Notes: generated by a model from the sequence alone, not told the origin. Counted from the first letter of the stretch, positions 1 through 7,282 are shown. The stretch: 21,551 bases of DNA from a bacterium (GCA_021827875.1 JAKAUA010000054.1:1-21551); one strand, 5' to 3'. Translations and numbers: made by a program.

Positions 1-524
1 AGTTTAATATAAAACAATGATTCATCTATTTTTTGCGGACATATAAGATGATGCGTAGAATCTTCTACAATAGTTTCAAGATCGCCGGTAATAGAAAGAT
101 GAGATATCGTATAATTTTTATATTGTTTTGCGCAGACACATAAGCTATTTTGATCTACCCAAAAATAAGAAAAAATGTCATATAACGGAGAATCAATATC
201 AATATTCATAATAGATCGTTTGGTAAATAATTTTACTCTGATTCTTCCTTTATCTAAAAAGCTAATACCACGATTTTCAGGCAACAATGCCACGTGCGTA
301 GGCATAAACTGCGCGGGAAGCACTTTGAATGGTATCTTATTTTCATAATCCAGCCCCCACAGTTCTAAATGATACTCTTTTGTTTGATGCATACAATAGA
401 TAATGGGATGCTGCATCTCACCAACCCAAAAACAAGGATAAAAATATAAGCCGTTCCATTGATTATTAGTATCAATAGCCTTGCAAAACAAAGACAGCAT
501 CAAGAGTGCCAAAGTTCGTTTCAT
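1..524 (-). CDS. Secreted hypothetical protein, C-terminus outside window
   Basis: An open frame runs from an ATG at 522-524 to the window edge without a stop (174 codons seen). A GGGGTG ribosome-binding site lies just upstream. The protein begins with a short signal-peptide-like segment (MKRTLALLMLSLFCKA), so it is probably exported. The rest alternates short hydrophobic strands with polar turns (for example ISFLDKGRIRVKLFTK, then SYFWVDQNSLCVCAK, then YTISHLSITGDLETI), which resembles beta-propeller blades of the WD40/TolB kind. I recognise no catalytic motif, so the fold is a guess and the function unknown. It follows the minus-strand terminator at 651-688, so it probably has its own promoter between 525 and 650, where I see no convincing hexamers. 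Confidence 0.7.
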   Translation of the reverse strand, partial: MKRTLALLMLSLFCKAIDTNNQWNGLYFYPCFWVGEMQHPIIYCMHQTKEYHLELWGLDYENKIPFKVLPAQFMPTHVALLPENRGISFLDKGRIRVKLFTKRSIMNIDIDSPLYDIFSYFWVDQNSLCVCAKQYKNYTISHLSITGDLETIVEDSTHHLICPQKIDESLFYIK

Positions 525-650
525 ACGCACCCCAAAAAATCAGAATAAATACATACTATTTTTTACCAGCTTAGGAAAAAAGCAGATAGATATGAAATAG
601 TTATTCTGGTTACGTGTCATGGGTACCGGGAAAATGGGTAATTGATAATA

Positions 651-688
651 AAAAAAATCCACCGCATTGACCGAAATCAATGCGATGG
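651..688 (-). terminator. Rho-independent terminator, minus strand
   Basis: Arms CCATCGCATTGA and TCAATGCGGTGG (12 bp, one G-U pair) enclose a 6-base loop. On the minus strand they are followed by ATTTTTTTATT. It ends whatever is transcribed leftward from beyond 690, either recF read-through or the candidate small RNA. Confidence 0.75.
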
Positions 689-839
689 AAAAAAGGAGAG
701 TAGTAATGAAGCCTAATTGAAGATAAGAAGCAGTAATAACTGCCTTGTATTGATTTAATGTTAGTAATAAATAGTCCAAATGTCAAATTCGAAAGATTTA
801 CTACAATGCATCAAATTAGACTAAAATCATAAAGGATTC
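651..839 (-). ncRNA. Candidate small RNA, about 190 nt, unknown class
   Basis: A minus-strand promoter (TTGACA, 16 bp, TATTCT at 846-873) and a clear terminator (651-688) bracket about 190 nt. No ATG-initiated frame longer than about 16 codons was found on that strand. A TTG-initiated 79-codon frame (540-779) crosses the terminator hairpin and has no visible ribosome-binding site. A second small hairpin (GCAGT, 4-base loop, ACTGC) lies near 731-744. The sequence matches no RNA family I can name. Confidence 0.35.
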
Positions 840-845
840 TCTTAT

Positions 846-873
846 AGAATAACTTATTTTTAATGTCTGTCAA
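846..873 (-). promoter_or_regulatory. Sigma70-like promoter, minus strand
   Basis: A perfect -35 TTGACA (873 to 868) is separated by 16 bp from TATTCT (851 to 846). It lies downstream of recF and upstream of the 651-688 terminator, so it would drive only the short intergenic transcript. Confidence 0.5.
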
Positions 874-882
874 TATACATTT

Positions 883-911
883 TTTTAAAAAACACGTATT
901 CCAAAGGAATA
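883..911 (-). terminator. Weak terminator after recF
   Basis: A 6-bp stem (TATTCC, loop TTT, GGAATA) starts 4 nt after the recF stop and is followed on the minus strand by CGTGTTTTTT. The stem is short and AT-rich, so termination is probably partial. Confidence 0.35.
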
Positions 912-914
912 ATT

Positions 915-1997
915 TCAATGTGAAATGACAACTCTTTGAAAATCAAGCGATTCAAGCTTCTGGAGCAGAGAGCTGTTATTTACCGGACAGGTAAAAATTA
1001 ATTGACAATTAAGAGATTTAAGTATTTCAATCAGCTGATTTGACCTCGTCTCATCAAAATCAGTCATAAAATCATCTAATAATAATATGGGCTGTGCCAT
1101 TTTCTTCTGAATAAGGTCCTTAATTTGGGCTATTTTCAGCAGAAGTATAATGAGTTTTTGCTGACCACGCGATGCAAATGCCCGAGAGCGCTGCTGCTTA
1201 AACTGAATAGTAAAATCGTCTAAATGGGCGCCAAAGAGCGTTCTTCCCTGTTGAAGCTCTTGGGAGTGCAAAATAGATTGATTCTGCTGCCAAAATTCCT
1301 CAAATGTTTCTTCTCCTGCCCCCTTTTTTTCTTGATACGAAAGTATTATAGAAGAACTCTCGGGAAAATGGGTATTAACCAATTCTGCAACTTTAGCTTC
1401 AATATCGGCCAATGCTACTTTACGTTTTTCTCTGACAAGATTTGAAATCTGCCACAATTCGCGGCTCCAAAACTCATAGTATTCCGCAGAATTGCTGTGT
1501 CTAAATAAGGCATTTCTACTATCAACCGTATAACGCAATTTTTTAATTAAAGTAGCAAAATCAGGATCATATAACATAATAAGCTGATCAAGAAACATTC
1601 TTCGTGTTTCAGGCCCCTCTTTAATCAAATCAAGATCATCTTCGGTAAGAGTAACCACGCGATAATAGTCCATAAGCTCTTTGTATGAGACTATGTTCTT
1701 TTGATTAACTTTTACCACTCGCTTTTTCCCTGCAAAACCTATTTTAATTTCATGTGACTGCAGCTCATGATCAGCAAGATTAAGCTTTACGAAAAAAGAA
1801 TTTTGATCAAAATAAGTCAACTCTTGCGGACTATGTGTCCTGAATGAGCGTAAATAACAAGCATAATGAATGGCTTCAAGAATAGAAGTTTTTCCTGTGC
1901 CATTCATACCTTCAAGCAAAATTATCGGCTTTTCAAAAGATAAATTAAGATCTTTGAAGCATCTGAAGTTTTTCAATTGAATATTGGTGATATGCAT
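915..1997 (-). CDS. recF: DNA replication and repair protein RecF
   Basis: RecF is an SMC/ABC-type ATPase that helps RecO and RecR load RecA at single-strand gaps behind stalled forks. The 360-residue product has the family's usual length. Its Walker A motif is at residues 30-38 (GMNGTGKTS) and follows the typical start MHITNIQLKNFRCF. The ABC signature region SRGQQK lies near residue 280 and Walker B (PILLLDDFMTDFD) around 303-314. The Walker B tail FMTDFD differs from the commoner V(L/F)SELD, but both aspartates after the hydrophobic run are kept. The ATG lies only 3 bp after the dnaN stop, so the two are co-transcribed, as in the classic dnaN-recF order. No strong Shine-Dalgarno site precedes it, suggesting translational coupling to dnaN. 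Confidence 0.95.
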   Translation of the reverse strand: MHITNIQLKNFRCFKDLNLSFEKPIILLEGMNGTGKTSILEAIHYACYLRSFRTHSPQELTYFDQNSFFVKLNLADHELQSHEIKIGFAGKKRVVKVNQKNIVSYKELMDYYRVVTLTEDDLDLIKEGPETRRMFLDQLIMLYDPDFATLIKKLRYTVDSRNALFRHSNSAEYYEFWSRELWQISNLVREKRKVALADIEAKVAELVNTHFPESSSIILSYQEKKGAGEETFEEFWQQNQSILHSQELQQGRTLFGAHLDDFTIQFKQQRSRAFASRGQQKLIILLLKIAQIKDLIQKKMAQPILLLDDFMTDFDETRSNQLIEILKSLNCQLIFTCPVNNSSLLQKLESLDFQRVVISH

Positions 1998-2000
1998 CTG

Positions 2001-3122
2001 CTAGCTCAAACTTGGTGAAACCGGCATTACTAAATAGAGCAATTCATGATCTGCAGCTTGTGATTCAAAAATAATGGGCTTTGCTGCAGTTTGCAGATAA
2101 AAAGTAACTTTATCTTCAGAAAATGATTGTAACCCACTCAACAGATAAGGCGCATAAAAGCGAATATCCAAATCAGAACCATCAAAATCTGGTAATGGGA
2201 GCTCTTCTTTGAGTTTACCAACTTCTTGATTTTGCATAGAAACTTTGAGTACTTGCGGTGTAAAGCCAAAATGTGTTGCGATAAATTGTCCGGACAACAA
2301 GCATGCCGAGCGGCGCAATGTTTTGACCAACTGCTGACGATCAACCGTAGCAGCTTTAAAGCCATCTTTCTTTAAAATTGCAGAATATTGCGGGAATTGG
2401 TCCACTAATATTTTGGTAAAGAAATTAAATGATTCACCTGAGAATACTAATTGATTACCACAAATACCAACAAAAATTTCTTTATCGTCGGAACCTTCCA
2501 TAATTTTTTTTACTTCAAAAATAGCGCGACGCGGGACAAGCCAGGTACGTGGTTCCGCGAGTGCGCATTGCGGGGTAGAAACTTGCGCCAAGCAATGGCC
2601 ATCAGTTGTTGTCATGGTTAGACCTGCTTGGCCAATCTCCATAAAAAGACCATTGAGCGCAGGATTTGCATTATTTTGCGGAATTAAAAAAGCAACTTTG
2701 CCTAACAAATTAAGCAAAAATGATGATGCCATATGCATTAGATTTTCTATACGTTCAGGAAATGGCGGAAACTCAGCGGCATCTTTAATGTTAAGCGCAA
2801 TCGTCACTGCTCCTGATTTGAGGAATAGCTGTGCATCTTCTACTACGAATTCAATTTCGCCTTCAAACTCTTTTACTACATCAAAAATGCGTTTGCCTGA
2901 AACTAAAAATGCACATTCACCCATAACATCTGCATTGTGCAGAATGTAGCTCGATTGCAAGCTTACCTCTAGATCAGTAGACTTGAGAACAAGCTCTTTA
3001 TGCCCCACTTGAAAAAAAATAGAAGAAGTTGCATTTATGGTAGTACGCTTAGTACAAATTGGCTGCATCGCAGACAGAATTGCCATCAGAGGCTTTTGCT
3101 CGACAATAAAACGATGTTTCAT
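2001..3122 (-). CDS. dnaN: DNA polymerase III sliding clamp (beta subunit)
   Basis: The beta clamp is a ring dimer that encircles DNA and tethers polymerase III and other partners. The product (373 residues from this start) has the three-domain length of the family. It shows recognisable stretches such as KHRFIVEQKPLMAILSAMQPICTKR at the N-terminus (in two parts), NGLFMEIG and TTTDGHCLA in the middle, and a final YLVMPVSP. I chose the ATG at 3120-3122 because AAGGG stands 6 nt before it. An upstream TTG at 3141-3143 would add 7 residues but has no ribosome-binding site. recF follows after 3 bp. dnaA is absent from the region immediately upstream, unlike the common dnaA-dnaN-recF cluster. Confidence 0.95.
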   Translation of the reverse strand: MKHRFIVEQKPLMAILSAMQPICTKRTTINATSSIFFQVGHKELVLKSTDLEVSLQSSYILHNADVMGECAFLVSGKRIFDVVKEFEGEIEFVVEDAQLFLKSGAVTIALNIKDAAEFPPFPERIENLMHMASSFLLNLLGKVAFLIPQNNANPALNGLFMEIGQAGLTMTTTDGHCLAQVSTPQCALAEPRTWLVPRRAIFEVKKIMEGSDDKEIFVGICGNQLVFSGESFNFFTKILVDQFPQYSAILKKDGFKAATVDRQQLVKTLRRSACLLSGQFIATHFGFTPQVLKVSMQNQEVGKLKEELPLPDFDGSDLDIRFYAPYLLSGLQSFSEDKVTFYLQTAAKPIIFESQAADHELLYLVMPVSPSLS

Positions 3123-3181
3123 AATAACCCTTATGAGATTCAATTTTTTTTAATCATAGTAATACATATAAGTATATACTC

Positions 3182-3210
3182 TGTATAAAAAATTCCGATA
3201 GTTTCACCAA
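3182..3210 (-). promoter_or_regulatory. Possible dnaN promoter
   Basis: On the minus strand TTGGTG (3210 to 3205), 17 bp and TATACA (3187 to 3182) form a moderate sigma70 match about 60 nt before the dnaN ATG. A perfect 10-bp palindrome AGTATATACT lies just downstream. The -35 matches the consensus only at TTG. Confidence 0.35.
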
Positions 3211-3266
3211 GACCCGTTTATAATTTTTATGATTAATAATTAATCCGGTAGTTTCTGCGAGCCGTA

Positions 3267-3393
3267 GCAATTTTCAAAATTGCGTGTGTGAGCGTTTGAA
3301 ACGAAAGAAAGGGATTCTTAAGACCTTGGTCTTAAGTGCCTGGTTTCCAAAGGGGATTATGCCATCCCCTTGGCGCTGTCCCGCGCAGGGACA
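3267..3393. repeat. Cluster of four inverted repeats between dnaN and xer
   Basis: Four hairpins lie in 127 bp. GCAATTTT and AAAATTGC are at 3267-3283. CTTAAGACC and GGTCTTAAG are at 3317-3336. CCAAAGGGGA and TCCCCTTGG (one bulge) are at 3347-3373. TGTCCC and GGGACA are at 3377-3393. The stretch is GC-richer than the neighbouring intergenic DNA and has no credible reading frame. It starts about 10 nt after the xer stop on the minus strand, so it could be a structured 3' UTR, a separate RNA, or a dispersed palindromic repeat. No T-run follows any stem, so it is not a standard terminator. Confidence 0.6.
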
Positions 3394-3404
3394 ATAAAAA
3401 TCAC

Positions 3405-4346
3405 CTATGACCGCGGATGTTTTTTGTCATACACCGTGCGCAAATAGCTTGTTTCAACATGCGTATAAATCTGCACTGTCGCGATTGACTCATGCCCGAG
3501 CAACAACTGCAACGATCGCAAATCGGCACCACGCTTAAGCATATGTGTCGCAAAAGAATGGCGCAAAATATGGGGTGAAATGTCGCGATCACTTCCGGTC
3601 TTTGTCCACAACTCTTTTAATGTCATCCAAAATGATTGTCGCGTAATCGGTTTAACTTTCCCTGCATAAAAAGTAGGAAATAACCAATCAGTTGCGCGAG
3701 AACCACGATCAGCAGAGACAAAGGCGCGATGCACTGTCTTTAGATATGATTGCAATAATTCAAGCATGGGCGCAGGAAGTGGTACCAGACGACCTTTGCC
3801 ACGCTTGCCAATAATTTCTATAAATCCCGTATCAAAATGTATATGCGGTATTTTTACGCTGATAAGCTCGCTAATACGCATGCCGGATACATAGAGTAGA
3901 TAGAGCATAATGCGCGTACGTTTGCCAATTTCGCTCGTATCTTGATCTGCTACAACAAAAAGCTTTTGTATTTCTTCTTCAGATAATGCTGAGGGCAATG
4001 ATTTATCGAGTTTAGGAAAAATAAGATCCTGCGCACTATTTGCTATGCCAAAACGATCGTGCCCATATTGAAAGAATAATTTAAGTGAAGATATCTTGCG
4101 TGCCATAGTACGCGCTGTCATGTTTTCTTTATAAAGATAATGAAGATACTCTTTTAAAGTCTCTTCCGGTAATGCTGCTATAGTGTGGACCCCATGCAAT
4201 TCTAAATAGCTACTTAATTGTTTAAGATCATTTTTGTATGCGGAAAATGTATGTAATGAAACACATTTTTCTGTTAATAAATAGGCTTCAAATTTGGTTA
4301 ACAATTCGTTAATAATCACAACTAGACGACCTTTTTTATATGTCAT
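3405..4346 (-). CDS. Tyrosine site-specific recombinase, XerC/XerD type
   Basis: Xer recombinases resolve chromosome dimers at dif sites, acting as a XerC-XerD pair at the division septum. The product has the N-terminal SAM-like core-binding domain (about residues 10-95) and the C-terminal catalytic domain. Numbered from this start, the catalytic residues are R157 (GMRISEL), K181 (GKRGKG), H259 and R262 (PHILRHSFATHML), H285 (LLGHESI) and the nucleophile Y294 (IYTHV). All are present, so it should be active. The length (313) is near the usual 295-310. The start is uncertain: the ATG at 4344-4346 has only a weak ribosome-binding site, a GTG at 4317-4319 follows AAAGG at good distance, and a TTG at 4353-4355 is also open. 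I cannot separate XerC from XerD from sequence alone, and it could serve another element. Confidence 0.9.
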   Translation of the reverse strand: MTYKKGRLVVIINELLTKFEAYLLTEKCVSLHTFSAYKNDLKQLSSYLELHGVHTIAALPEETLKEYLHYLYKENMTARTMARKISSLKLFFQYGHDRFGIANSAQDLIFPKLDKSLPSALSEEEIQKLFVVADQDTSEIGKRTRIMLYLLYVSGMRISELISVKIPHIHFDTGFIEIIGKRGKGRLVPLPAPMLELLQSYLKTVHRAFVSADRGSRATDWLFPTFYAGKVKPITRQSFWMTLKELWTKTGSDRDISPHILRHSFATHMLKRGADLRSLQLLLGHESIATVQIYTHVETSYLRTVYDKKHPRS

Positions 4347-4379
4347 TCTATCCAATATGCTTAAGTATCCAAAGTATAG

Positions 4380-4427
4380 TATTAAAAAGCAATAAAAAGT
4401 CGGTAATTCCTCTCACTTTTTATTGCT
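4380..4427 (-). terminator. Terminator-like hairpin upstream of xer, minus strand
   Basis: Perfect 13-bp arms (AGCAATAAAAAGT and ACTTTTTATTGCT) with a 14-base loop are followed on the minus strand by TTTTTAAT. It lies between two divergent genes and upstream of xer, where no annotated minus-strand gene needs terminating. It therefore suggests an attenuator in the xer leader or the end of a small RNA starting near a TATAAT at 4487-4482. Confidence 0.55.
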
Positions 4428-4452
4428 AATTCAGCTCAATCAATTGTCTATT

Positions 4453-4480
4453 TTGTATACACTTTGTATGCTGATATACA
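4453..4480 (+). promoter_or_regulatory. Possible promoter for the HAD hydrolase gene
   Basis: TTGTAT (4453-4458), 16 bp and TATACA (4475-4480) lie about 30 nt upstream of the gene. The same 40 bp contain overlapping inverted copies of TTTGTATA and TATACAAA, which could be an operator or simply AT-rich promoter DNA serving both directions. Confidence 0.35.
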
Positions 4481-4514
4481 CATTATACAAATTCCCTCTT
4501 AATAATTGGCAGGA

Positions 4515-5288
4515 ATGATGAAGCATAATAATCAGATAAACACGTTAATGTTCGATCTTTTTGGTGTTCTCTTTAAATTTGATACTATTCCCGCCATTCG
4601 CTATTTGGGACCATTGGACATTATTTGGTACTATATCAGGTTTAGACAAAATCCTTTTGAGCGCTCATTACTTATTTTAGACAAAATTCGGCGAGAAGTG
4701 CCCGGCGAGTACCAATCACTTATGAAATACCGCGACATCTATTTGCCCGAAAGCTTTGTTAAATGGCAAAAAGGAGAGATTCAACGCGGCGACCTCGTTC
4801 ATATCGTTCGCTCGTACATACATAAGCTCACTAAAGAAGATTATTTTGTAAACCACAAAGATCGACTGGCCATAGAGCGACTACTCATGCTCTTTGCCCA
4901 TCCCAAACAGATGCAGTCATCTTTTTATTTACCTATGTATATTTTTGATCTTATAAAAAAAATAAAAGAACTTAATCGATATAAATTAATCATTATTTCT
5001 AACATTGACGAAGAAACGTATAATATTGTTACCCAAAAATATGATTATTTCTTTGAATTATTTGATGGTTTTGTTGCCTCATGCAAGGTCAATTTAGTAA
5101 AACCCGAGCCGGCAATATTCAACTATGCTTTCAAAAAATATCACGTCGACCCGACACAAGCGATGTATATTGATGATCAAAAAGAAAATATTGCCGCAGC
5201 GCAACAGTTGGGCCTTACTACTCATCTTTGTCCACGGCCAAAAAAATTAAAATCTATTTTAGAACCAATAATCGACAGCGAAATATAA
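4515..5288 (+). CDS. HAD-superfamily hydrolase
   Basis: The protein has the four haloacid-dehalogenase motifs. Numbered from this start, motif I is FDLFGVLF (nucleophile D14), motif II is LIIISNID, motif III lysine is in NLVKPEPAIF, and motif IV is YIDDQKEN. A long helical cap (about residues 25-150) lies between motifs I and II, as in subfamily I. The second aspartate of motif I (DxD), the general acid-base of phosphatases, is replaced by phenylalanine (D14-L-F16). This may mean a different reaction or a weak phosphatase, so the substrate cannot be inferred. AGGA directly precedes two adjacent ATG codons at 4515 and 4518, and either may be used; a TTG at 4506 is less likely. It converges with proS on a shared terminator. 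Confidence 0.8.
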   Translation: MMKHNNQINTLMFDLFGVLFKFDTIPAIRYLGPLDIIWYYIRFRQNPFERSLLILDKIRREVPGEYQSLMKYRDIYLPESFVKWQKGEIQRGDLVHIVRSYIHKLTKEDYFVNHKDRLAIERLLMLFAHPKQMQSSFYLPMYIFDLIKKIKELNRYKLIIISNIDEETYNIVTQKYDYFFELFDGFVASCKVNLVKPEPAIFNYAFKKYHVDPTQAMYIDDQKENIAAAQQLGLTTHLCPRPKKLKSILEPIIDSEI

Positions 5289-5317
5289 AAAAGCCGCATA
5301 TTATTGCGGCTTTCTCT
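5289..5317. terminator. Bidirectional terminator between HAD gene and proS
   Basis: Perfect 8-bp arms AAGCCGCA and TGCGGCTT with a 6-base loop lie 3 bp after the HAD stop. TTTCTCTT follows on the plus strand and TTTTTTAT on the minus strand, so it can stop both converging genes. Confidence 0.8.
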
Positions 5318-5347
5318 TGAATATTCTTAATAATGCATTGCTAATCC

Positions 5348-6769
5348 CTAATATGACTTAGCAACAATCACATCGGTGATGCTTGGCAAGTCACAATTAA
5401 AGCAGGTAGCAAATGTTTTCTCATTCAACAAACAGCGGGTTGCCGCCTGATATTGCTTTAATTCTTTTTCGCACTCAGGTCGTTGGCACCAGCCGGTCTG
5501 ATAAATACCATTGTGTTCAACCAATTCAGGCCCAAAAACTTTTAGCTTTTCTGCTTTGTGCCATTGAGATTGGCGACGCTCTTTGGCGCGGTCAAACATA
5601 GTCTTTTGAATAAGCTCCAGATGCTGTACAACATAGGTTGACAATTCATCAATGCTTACCGCCTCTTTGGCAAGGCCAAGACGGTCAGCAACTATTGCTT
5701 TGTTTTGCGCAATATCACGCGGTCCTAACTCAAGGCGTAATGGCACTCCTTTGAGCTCCCAATGCCAGAATTTTGCGCCGGGAGTTTTATTATCATCAAG
5801 ATCAATTTTTACACGAATGCCGGTTGCAGCTAATGTATTTTCTATCTTTTGCACCGCATTCAATACCACATCTTTGCTTTCGCCTGATTTAAAAATAGGG
5901 ATAATCACCAATTGAATTGGCGCTATTTTAGGCGGTAATACTAAGCCTTTTTGGTCACCATGCACCATAACTACGGCACCAACCAAACGCGTTGTTGCTC
6001 CCCAGCTGGTCAAATATGGATAAGCCAATGTGCCTGAGCGATCTTGGAACTTAATTTCAAATGAATGTGCAAAGCTTTGGGACAATAAATGCGATGTACC
6101 CATCTGCAATGCCTTACCATCTTGCATTACCCCTTCAAAGGTTAATGTCTTTTCGGCACCGGGGAATTTTTCTTGTTCTGATTTAGTACCTGCAATTACC
6201 GGAATAGCCAAATAGTTTTCAGCCAAATCAACATATTCTGCCAACATGCGCTGCGTAAATTCCCATGCTTCTTGATGAGTTTCATGCGCAGTGTGCCCCT
6301 CTTGCCAGAAAAATTCAGTAGTTCTCAAGAATGCACGCGGGCGCATTTCCCAGCGCACCACATTGGCCCATTGATTAATTTTAAGTGGCAAATCGCGCCA
6401 TGAATTAATCCAGCGAGCAAACATATAATGGATAATAGTTTCTGAAGTTGGTCTGACTACCAAAGGTTCTTCTAACTCTTTGCCGCCCGCATGAGTCACT
6501 ACCGCAAGCTCAGGCGCAAAACCCTCTACGTGCTCAGCTTCACGCTTTAAAAATGATTCGGGGATAAAGAGTGGAAAAGCAGCATTTTGTGTGCCGGTCG
6601 CTTTAATCTTTTTATCTAAAGTATCCCTGATATGTTCCCAGAGTGAATAGCCGTAAGGGCGAATAACAAAAGAACCACGCACGGGAGAATGATCGGCAAA
6701 TTCAGCTGAGTATATGACCTCTTGATACCACTCACTAAACTGCTTTTTAATATCTGGCAAAGTATTCAT
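5348..6769 (-). CDS. proS: Prolyl-tRNA synthetase, archaeal/eukaryotic type
   Basis: The enzyme charges tRNA-Pro with proline using ATP in the cytoplasm. The 473-residue product lacks the insertion editing domain of the long bacterial form and matches the short archaeal/eukaryotic class. Class II motif 1 is near residues 30-48 (GSFVIRPYGYSLWEHI), motif 2 contains RPRAFLRTTEFFWQEGHTAH, and motif 3 contains SWGATTRLVGAVVMVHGD. An anticodon-binding domain follows. The C-terminus has the zinc-domain cysteines of this class (CQRPEC and CFNC) and ends in a tyrosine, as is typical. The ATG at 6767-6769 has no clear Shine-Dalgarno site. The upstream 350 bp show no T-box-like antiterminator that I can recognise. 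Confidence 0.95.
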   Translation of the reverse strand: MNTLPDIKKQFSEWYQEVIYSAEFADHSPVRGSFVIRPYGYSLWEHIRDTLDKKIKATGTQNAAFPLFIPESFLKREAEHVEGFAPELAVVTHAGGKELEEPLVVRPTSETIIHYMFARWINSWRDLPLKINQWANVVRWEMRPRAFLRTTEFFWQEGHTAHETHQEAWEFTQRMLAEYVDLAENYLAIPVIAGTKSEQEKFPGAEKTLTFEGVMQDGKALQMGTSHLLSQSFAHSFEIKFQDRSGTLAYPYLTSWGATTRLVGAVVMVHGDQKGLVLPPKIAPIQLVIIPIFKSGESKDVVLNAVQKIENTLAATGIRVKIDLDDNKTPGAKFWHWELKGVPLRLELGPRDIAQNKAIVADRLGLAKEAVSIDELSTYVVQHLELIQKTMFDRAKERRQSQWHKAEKLKVFGPELVEHNGIYQTGWCQRPECEKELKQYQAATRCLLNEKTFATCFNCDLPSITDVIVAKSY

Positions 6770-7039
6770 AGCAACTGCACTTTTACGTTAAATAAGGCAA
6801 TACATATTATTTTTCATAGTTTCCTACAGAATAACGTATCATAGGTAATAAGTCATCTAAAAGCATCTTTTAAGCAGCGATGGTAAATACATTTTAGATA
6901 CAAAAATATGAAAAAATATACAAATTTTGCAGCATCACGCCGTTAACCAACTATCTGCGACAATACTCATGCAGAGCACTCAATCGAAACACCATCATTA
7001 AACTAAATTTAGAAATTAATTAATTTTTTTTACTATGTG
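6770..7039. other. Intergenic DNA between proS and the histone-like gene
   Basis: This AT-rich stretch separates divergent genes. A TATGAT on the minus strand near 6833-6838 could be a proS -10 element, but no matching -35 is visible. I see no reading frame, tRNA or strong hairpin here. Confidence 0.4.
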
Positions 7040-7069
7040 TTGATTTTCAAACAAGCAATTCTGTATGAT
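7040..7069 (+). promoter_or_regulatory. Promoter of the histone-like gene
   Basis: TTGATT (7040-7045), an 18-bp spacer and TATGAT (7064-7069) form a good sigma70 promoter. Transcription would begin near 7076, giving a 5' leader of about 46 nt. Confidence 0.55.
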
Positions 7070-7121
7070 AATGGTAGGTAGAAGTTGAAATTGTTCATTT
7101 CTAAAAGGGAAGGGATACCCC

Positions 7122-7262
7122 ATGGCAGTTAAACGTAAAGTTGCTAAAAAAGCAGTAAAAAGAACTACTGCTAAGCGTAAAGTTGCTAAAAAAGCAGTAA
7201 AAAGAACTGCTAAAAGAAAAGTTGCTAAACGCGCAACAAAAAGAGTTGCAAAAAAAGCGTAA
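7122..7262 (+). CDS. Histone H1/Hc2-like lysine-arginine-rich DNA-binding peptide
   Basis: An ATG after an AAGGGAAGGG ribosome-binding site opens a 46-codon frame composed almost only of Lys, Arg, Ala, Val and Thr (MAVKRKVAKKAVKRTTAKRK, then two further copies of the KRKVAKK theme). This resembles the tails of histone H1 and chlamydial Hc2, which bind DNA non-specifically and condense the nucleoid. There is no globular domain, so the whole protein is a basic, probably disordered tail. It has its own promoter (7040-7069) and a strong terminator (7283-7318), so it is a single-gene unit and may be well expressed. The function is inferred from composition only; binding to RNA or other polyanions is also possible. 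Confidence 0.8.
   Translation: MAVKRKVAKKAVKRTTAKRKVAKKAVKRTAKRKVAKRATKRVAKKA
7134..7208 (+). repeat. 33-bp perfect direct repeat inside the histone-like gene
   Basis: Two identical 33-bp copies, 7134-7166 and 7176-7208, sit 42 bp apart. Each encodes RKVAKKAVKRT. Identity at synonymous positions indicates recent duplication or slippage, so the copy number may vary between strains. Confidence 0.9.
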
Positions 7263-7282
7263 GCTTTCTTTGCACAAAAGAT

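Noticed and set aside
2614..2949. Plus-strand 111-codon frame opposite dnaN
   Set aside because: It is a shadow of the sliding clamp gene in the opposite strand.
3120..3404. Possible oriC beside dnaN
   Set aside because: No cluster of TTATNCACA-like DnaA boxes and no dnaA gene. The hairpins present are GC-rich stems, not an unwinding region with boxes.
4441..4500. Possible dif site near the Xer gene
   Set aside because: The inverted words TTTGTATA/TATACAAA do not give two 11-bp arms around a 6-bp centre and do not match known dif arms. They overlap promoter hexamers.
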